From positions 1 through 46,368 of the forward strand of contig JAGXNT010000077.1 in assembly GCA_019894765.1 (NCBI GenBank): 46,368 nt of DNA, written 5' to 3'. This DNA is from Candidatus Heimdallarchaeota archaeon (GTDB lineage: Archaea; Asgardarchaeota; Heimdallarchaeia; JABLTI01). A model generated the notes under the pieces. It was not told the origin of the DNA, did no database searches, and saw only the letters and a program-made list of their open reading frames with translations. How positions within the stretch are numbered: position 1 is the first letter of the stretch; each line of letters opens with the position of its first letter. A program made the position numbers and the translations under genes. Below are positions 42,869 through 46,368 of the stretch, one piece after another.

Positions 42869-45685
42869 ATGGATCAACAAGATGGTTCAAAAGAACATCA
42901 AGTTCCAATACGGAAAATTCTTGCTATTTACTTCAAAGCAAGTAGAAAACGAGTACTCTCGATGCTAATAATTAGTTCCATTTTCTTCTTACTCTTAACA
43001 AGTATTGTAATTGTATCATATAGTATTTATCAAGATTCATTTTACAGCTATATCGAAACAAATCATAATTGGTTGAATGATAATGAAATAAGCGTAGAAA
43101 GTCACAAAAGTTTAGAAAATCCAGTGACTTTAGCTTCAAATTATCTCATGAATAGAATCGAAGAGGCTACAACACAGCTGGAAAATATGATACCAAACAT
43201 TCTGAAAAAAAGTGCTGGTGTAATAGAAATCTCTTTATCTAATTTCATATCATATAATAATTACTTTGGAATTTTCTTAAGTACATATGATAATACTGCT
43301 CTAAATTTAATTACAAATAATTTGCATTCTGGAAGATTGCCTGAAAATTCAACTGAGATTTTATATTATAATGCATTAAATCAATTTTCCTTTGAAATTG
43401 GGGATGTACTTAATCTTACTGGAAAGATAGTTTACAATGAGTATCCAGAAATAACTAAATGTCAAATCGTTGGTATTGTGAACAATTTAGATTCTATATT
43501 TTATAACAATAATATTTCAACAGATATCTTAAGAGAAACCAGTAATTATTTTATAACAACCAGTAACTATTTTTCTAATTTAGTAAATGAAATTGATAAT
43601 AAGGTCCATAGTGTAGGTGTTTATATTGACTTTGAGTATACGTTTTCTGTAAAGCATCTCAAGACTAATAAATATATTAAAGCCTTAAATGAATATAATT
43701 GGGGATCTATGCAGTTCTGTAAGGATTTAATGTATGCCTTAAATAATTTCAAAATGAATTGGTATTTAACACTCTATAATCAATTATTAATTTGTTCTCC
43801 GTTTATGCTTCTAATTGGATTTATTAGTGTTGAAATTTATAGGACGGGTAATTTTGAGAAAAGAGCAAAGTACCGACTCTTAAAAACACATGGGATGGAT
43901 AATCAATCACTCGCTAAATTTCTATTTTATGAAAACCTGATTCTATTTGGTTCAAGCTTATTGATTGGATTATGCTTAAGTTTGATTGTTGATTATTTTA
44001 TTGTTCGTTCGTTGAATTTATCACCGAATGTCTCTTATATTGCTGGATTTTCATATGTCTCTTCTATCTTTATTATTCTGGGTTTCTTCTTAGGATTCTT
44101 CTTAATTAACTACTTGATTGATTTACTACAACTAAGAAAAACTAAAGTCACAATAATGGAAGAATATGAAACAAAGAAAAAAAGATTCTTAAGTAAAATC
44201 TTTTCTTTGCCTGAATTGAATTTCTTGGTTCCAGGAATCATTTTTACTATATTTGGATTATTGATATCATATCTTTCATACGGTGGTGGGAATTATTTTG
44301 AAAGCATCATCAATGTTAACTATTTTATTGGTTTCAGTATATTAGCTGTTCTTGGAATATTGTTTTTACTACTTGCAGTTTTGTTATTTTTAAGACGAGG
44401 AATGACGTATCTTTGGTATAGAATAGGTGATTCGGTGTGGAAGAATACGAAAAGTTACTTTTCTCTTGCTTTGAAACACTTATCTGTTTACATAAGGAAT
44501 TACAAAAATACCATTATGGTTTTTTTCTTGATTGGTTTGTGTGTAACACCTGGTTTAATAATAACCAAATCTGTAGATACACATACTACACTTGAAGCTA
44601 ATCTTTCGGTTGGGTGTGCTGATATCCTTGTGGAAAATTGGAATATAGATGAAGGTTTGGAATCAAATATTTCCAGTATCGAGGGTGTTGAATTATCAAC
44701 TGTTCTAAGTAACATCAATTTAGTTGTGGAAGATTCCAGTGTGTTTGATGATTCACAACATATCATTAACTTTTATGTTATATCAAATATTACGGAATAT
44801 GTTGAAATTGTTGATTTCACATTACTAACACAAGATGGGTATTCAAAAAATGACATTACTATGTTAGAAACTGATCTTACCTACCTTATGAATAGAAAAT
44901 ATGCTCGAAAAAATGATTACCATAAAGACGAAATATTTTCAAATATGAAAATTTTTCCAACTATTTTCCATCCAAAAGAACTAACCTATATAAGTGATTT
45001 CAGCTATTTTCCATTAATTCCAATAAGGAAATTTGAGGGAGACTTTTTTTATGACCTTTTTAATCAACCAACCTATATTGATTTAGTTGTTAGTGATAAT
45101 ACATTGGATCTTATTCTGGAACATACTGTACGTGAAAGATTCCAAAAAGACTACTTGCTTATTAAAACAGTTGATGGGACTAATATTACAGCAGTACAAG
45201 AAGAATTGTCGTCAAAATATCATTTAACTGCCTACACATATGAAGATTATCTCACATCCATAGATAGTACTTTGAATTCATTGGGCTTGAATTTATTTAA
45301 AATTATAACAATACTCTCAATAGTATTAACAGTTGTATATGGATGTTTTAAAGCAGCAAATATCTACAAGGAAAGACTACGTTTACTGGAGATTTTTGTT
45401 CGAAATGGCGCAAGAAGGGGGCTAATTGTAGCTAATTTTTCAGTAGAGTTTATCCTTGTGATACTCGTTCCAATAATCGTATCAATGGGAATTACCAGTC
45501 CTTATCTAAACAATGTTAGTAGTTTTATGCTGAATTTAGGTACAGAATACACAACTTTTACTCTTTGGTATCCATGGTGGGTTGCTATTTTAACAGGGTT
45601 ATTTGTTTTGTTTGGTGTCTTAATTGGGTGGTGGACAAGTCTCTATCTTTTCGTTAAATCTTACAGATCATATAAGAGTGAGTAG
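42869..45685 (+). CDS. MacB/FtsX-type ABC permease 2, paralog of permease 1
   Basis: The 938-residue protein has the same layout as permease 1 and is alignable along its whole length. For example, ETNHNWLNDNE matches DQNHDWLDDNK, GRLPENSTEILYYNA matches GRLPENYTELIYYKA, and EANLSVGCADILVENW matches EANLTTGCSDIFLDDW. It clearly arose by duplication. It has about ten transmembrane helices and two large outside domains. The 80-nt gap from the ATPase gene is A/T-rich and has a TATA-like CATAAATAAA near 42814-42823, so it may also have its own promoter. It likely dimerises with permease 1. Confidence 0.85.
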   Translation: MDQQDGSKEHQVPIRKILAIYFKASRKRVLSMLIISSIFFLLLTSIVIVSYSIYQDSFYSYIETNHNWLNDNEISVESHKSLENPVTLASNYLMNRIEEATTQLENMIPNILKKSAGVIEISLSNFISYNNYFGIFLSTYDNTALNLITNNLHSGRLPENSTEILYYNALNQFSFEIGDVLNLTGKIVYNEYPEITKCQIVGIVNNLDSIFYNNNISTDILRETSNYFITTSNYFSNLVNEIDNKVHSVGVYIDFEYTFSVKHLKTNKYIKALNEYNWGSMQFCKDLMYALNNFKMNWYLTLYNQLLICSPFMLLIGFISVEIYRTGNFEKRAKYRLLKTHGMDNQSLAKFLFYENLILFGSSLLIGLCLSLIVDYFIVRSLNLSPNVSYIAGFSYVSSIFIILGFFLGFFLINYLIDLLQLRKTKVTIMEEYETKKKRFLSKIFSLPELNFLVPGIIFTIFGLLISYLSYGGGNYFESIINVNYFIGFSILAVLGILFLLLAVLLFLRRGMTYLWYRIGDSVWKNTKSYFSLALKHLSVYIRNYKNTIMVFFLIGLCVTPGLIITKSVDTHTTLEANLSVGCADILVENWNIDEGLESNISSIEGVELSTVLSNINLVVEDSSVFDDSQHIINFYVISNITEYVEIVDFTLLTQDGYSKNDITMLETDLTYLMNRKYARKNDYHKDEIFSNMKIFPTIFHPKELTYISDFSYFPLIPIRKFEGDFFYDLFNQPTYIDLVVSDNTLDLILEHTVRERFQKDYLLIKTVDGTNITAVQEELSSKYHLTAYTYEDYLTSIDSTLNSLGLNLFKIITILSIVLTVVYGCFKAANIYKERLRLLEIFVRNGARRGLIVANFSVEFILVILVPIIVSMGITSPYLNNVSSFMLNLGTEYTTFTLWYPWWVAILTGLFVLFGVLIGWWTSLYLFVKSYRSYKSE

Positions 45686-45757
45686 TTTGCTCTCAAGATT
45701 TTGACTAATAAGTAACTAATTATCAAATTGAACTAAAACCCGTTTTATGTCTATTTC

Positions 45758-45824
45758 TTACAATTTCTGCGAAAATTTTAGATTGAAGGAAGATATATTT
45801 ACACCATTAATTCCTTTAATATGA
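45758..45824 (+). promoter_or_regulatory. Promoter/operator element, copy B (2PGK-like gene)
   Basis: This is the second copy of the 67-bp element at 38001-38067. BRE and TATA (AGATATATTT, 45791-45800) lie about 26 nt before ATG 45821, predicting a leaderless message. The AATTT-N6-AAATT palindrome is at 45762-45777. The element is immediately upstream of the next gene. Confidence 0.6.
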
Positions 45825-46368
45825 AACAAACTGTTGGTCTTACAATGATTTTTTGGGATAGTGACTCAAATCTACTTGCAACTGGTCTTCCTTTGAAAGC
45901 AGTAAGTAAACTCCTTGCAACCAGTAGTACTGATTCAGAGTTACAACAATCATTAGAAAAGTTAGGTACTAAATACCTTGCTAGATACTTGATAATGAAA
46001 GAATATCGTACATTGGTAGAAAACGGGCTACAGAAATTACCAATAATTCCAATTATCGTTGGTATCCCTGGTGCTGGTAAAACTACAATTGCAAAGGAGC
46101 TTTCGACTGCTCTTAATATTGGATTAGTAATAGGTGGAGATGTTTTACGTTCATCGTTACGATCAATAATAACTACAGAGAATGAAATATTTCATTCTAG
46201 TATTTATGATACCTGGAAGTTTTTCGGAAAATACAGCTCAAAAAATCTAATTTCCGGTTATAAAGCTCAAGCAGATATTATGAATTCAATTATTCAAAAA
46301 ATGATTGCTGATAGAGGATTGAGAGATGGGGAAAGTATGATTGTGGAATATCTTCATTTCTTACCAAC
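45821..46368 (+). CDS. 2-phosphoglycerate kinase-like P-loop protein (3' end cut by the window)
   Basis: The frame is open from ATG 45821 to the window edge (182 codons seen). After about 70 N-terminal residues of unclear fold come Walker A GIPGAGKTT (about 81-89) and GGDVLRSSLRSI. Later segments, SSIYDTWKFFG and IVEYLHFLP, match the arrangement of archaeal 2-phosphoglycerate kinases (P-loop, VISTDxxRxxMR, EGVHLxP). Those enzymes start cyclic 2,3-diphosphoglycerate synthesis in methanogens. The family also has relatives of unknown role. The promoter is shared with the ABC system upstream. Confidence 0.65.
   Translation, partial: MKQTVGLTMIFWDSDSNLLATGLPLKAVSKLLATSSTDSELQQSLEKLGTKYLARYLIMKEYRTLVENGLQKLPIIPIIVGIPGAGKTTIAKELSTALNIGLVIGGDVLRSSLRSIITTENEIFHSSIYDTWKFFGKYSSKNLISGYKAQADIMNSIIQKMIADRGLRDGESMIVEYLHFLP

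Noticed and set aside
38001..45824. The 67-bp direct repeats as ends of a mobile element
   Set aside because: Both copies have a correctly placed BRE/TATA, and there is no transposase, integrase or terminal inverted repeat. Shared promoter is simpler.

Overview
The window is gene-dense, AT-rich archaeal chromosome. Archaeal markers include DNA topoisomerase VI subunits A and B, aIF5B next to nucleoside diphosphate kinase, archaeal-type uS2 and uS19, a RIO1 kinase, archaeal AsnRS, stand-alone AlaX, GTG/TTG starts and BRE/TATA promoters with leaderless or short-leader starts. A longin-like domain protein, a presenilin-type protease, a lysine-rich N-terminal tail on aIF5B and large surface proteins suggest an Asgard (Promethearchaeota) lineage. 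That placement is inference. I found no tRNA, rRNA, CRISPR array or insertion sequence.

Layout. 1-3018 (minus): a large anchored surface protein. 3248-7658 (plus): a TldD/TldE pair, then the two subunits of an iron-sulfur L-serine dehydratase. 7688-12145 (minus): an unknown helical protein, a GAF plus phosphoacceptor-helix protein with no kinase domain, an MFS transporter, a VOC protein and a small membrane protein. 12296-16526: an SplB-like radical SAM protein (plus), then RIO1 and a membrane-anchored metzincin-like protease (minus). 16704-24485: glutamine synthetase, AlaX, an M20-fold protein with a degraded active site, two ECF-type ATPases, MobB (minus), a HEAT-repeat protein and AsnRS. 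24714-31942 (plus): Top6B with a very long helix-hairpin-helix tail, Top6A, Ndk and aIF5B. 32131-35955 (plus): a longin/winged-helix/tandem alpha-beta protein, a small membrane protein and a presenilin-like protease. 36026-37902 (minus): uS2, an unknown protein and uS19. 38254-45685 (plus): a MacB/FtsX-type ABC system of two paralogous giant permeases around a fused double ATPase. 45821 to the edge: the start of a 2-phosphoglycerate-kinase-like gene.

The most notable signals are these. (1) The 744-residue longin-winged helix protein ends in a duplicated alpha/beta module that recalls longin-DENN GTPase regulators. (2) The ABC system looks like an obligate heteromer, and its upstream region shares a 67-bp promoter/operator element with the 2PGK-like gene 7.7 kb away. 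(3) Top6B carries three tandem double-HhH units and a histone-H1-like K/P/T linker, and aIF5B nearby has a 13-copy K-(K/E)-P-T repeat. (4) A 9-TM presenilin-type protease has all three signature motifs. (5) An M20 peptidase fold has lost several catalytic or ligand residues.
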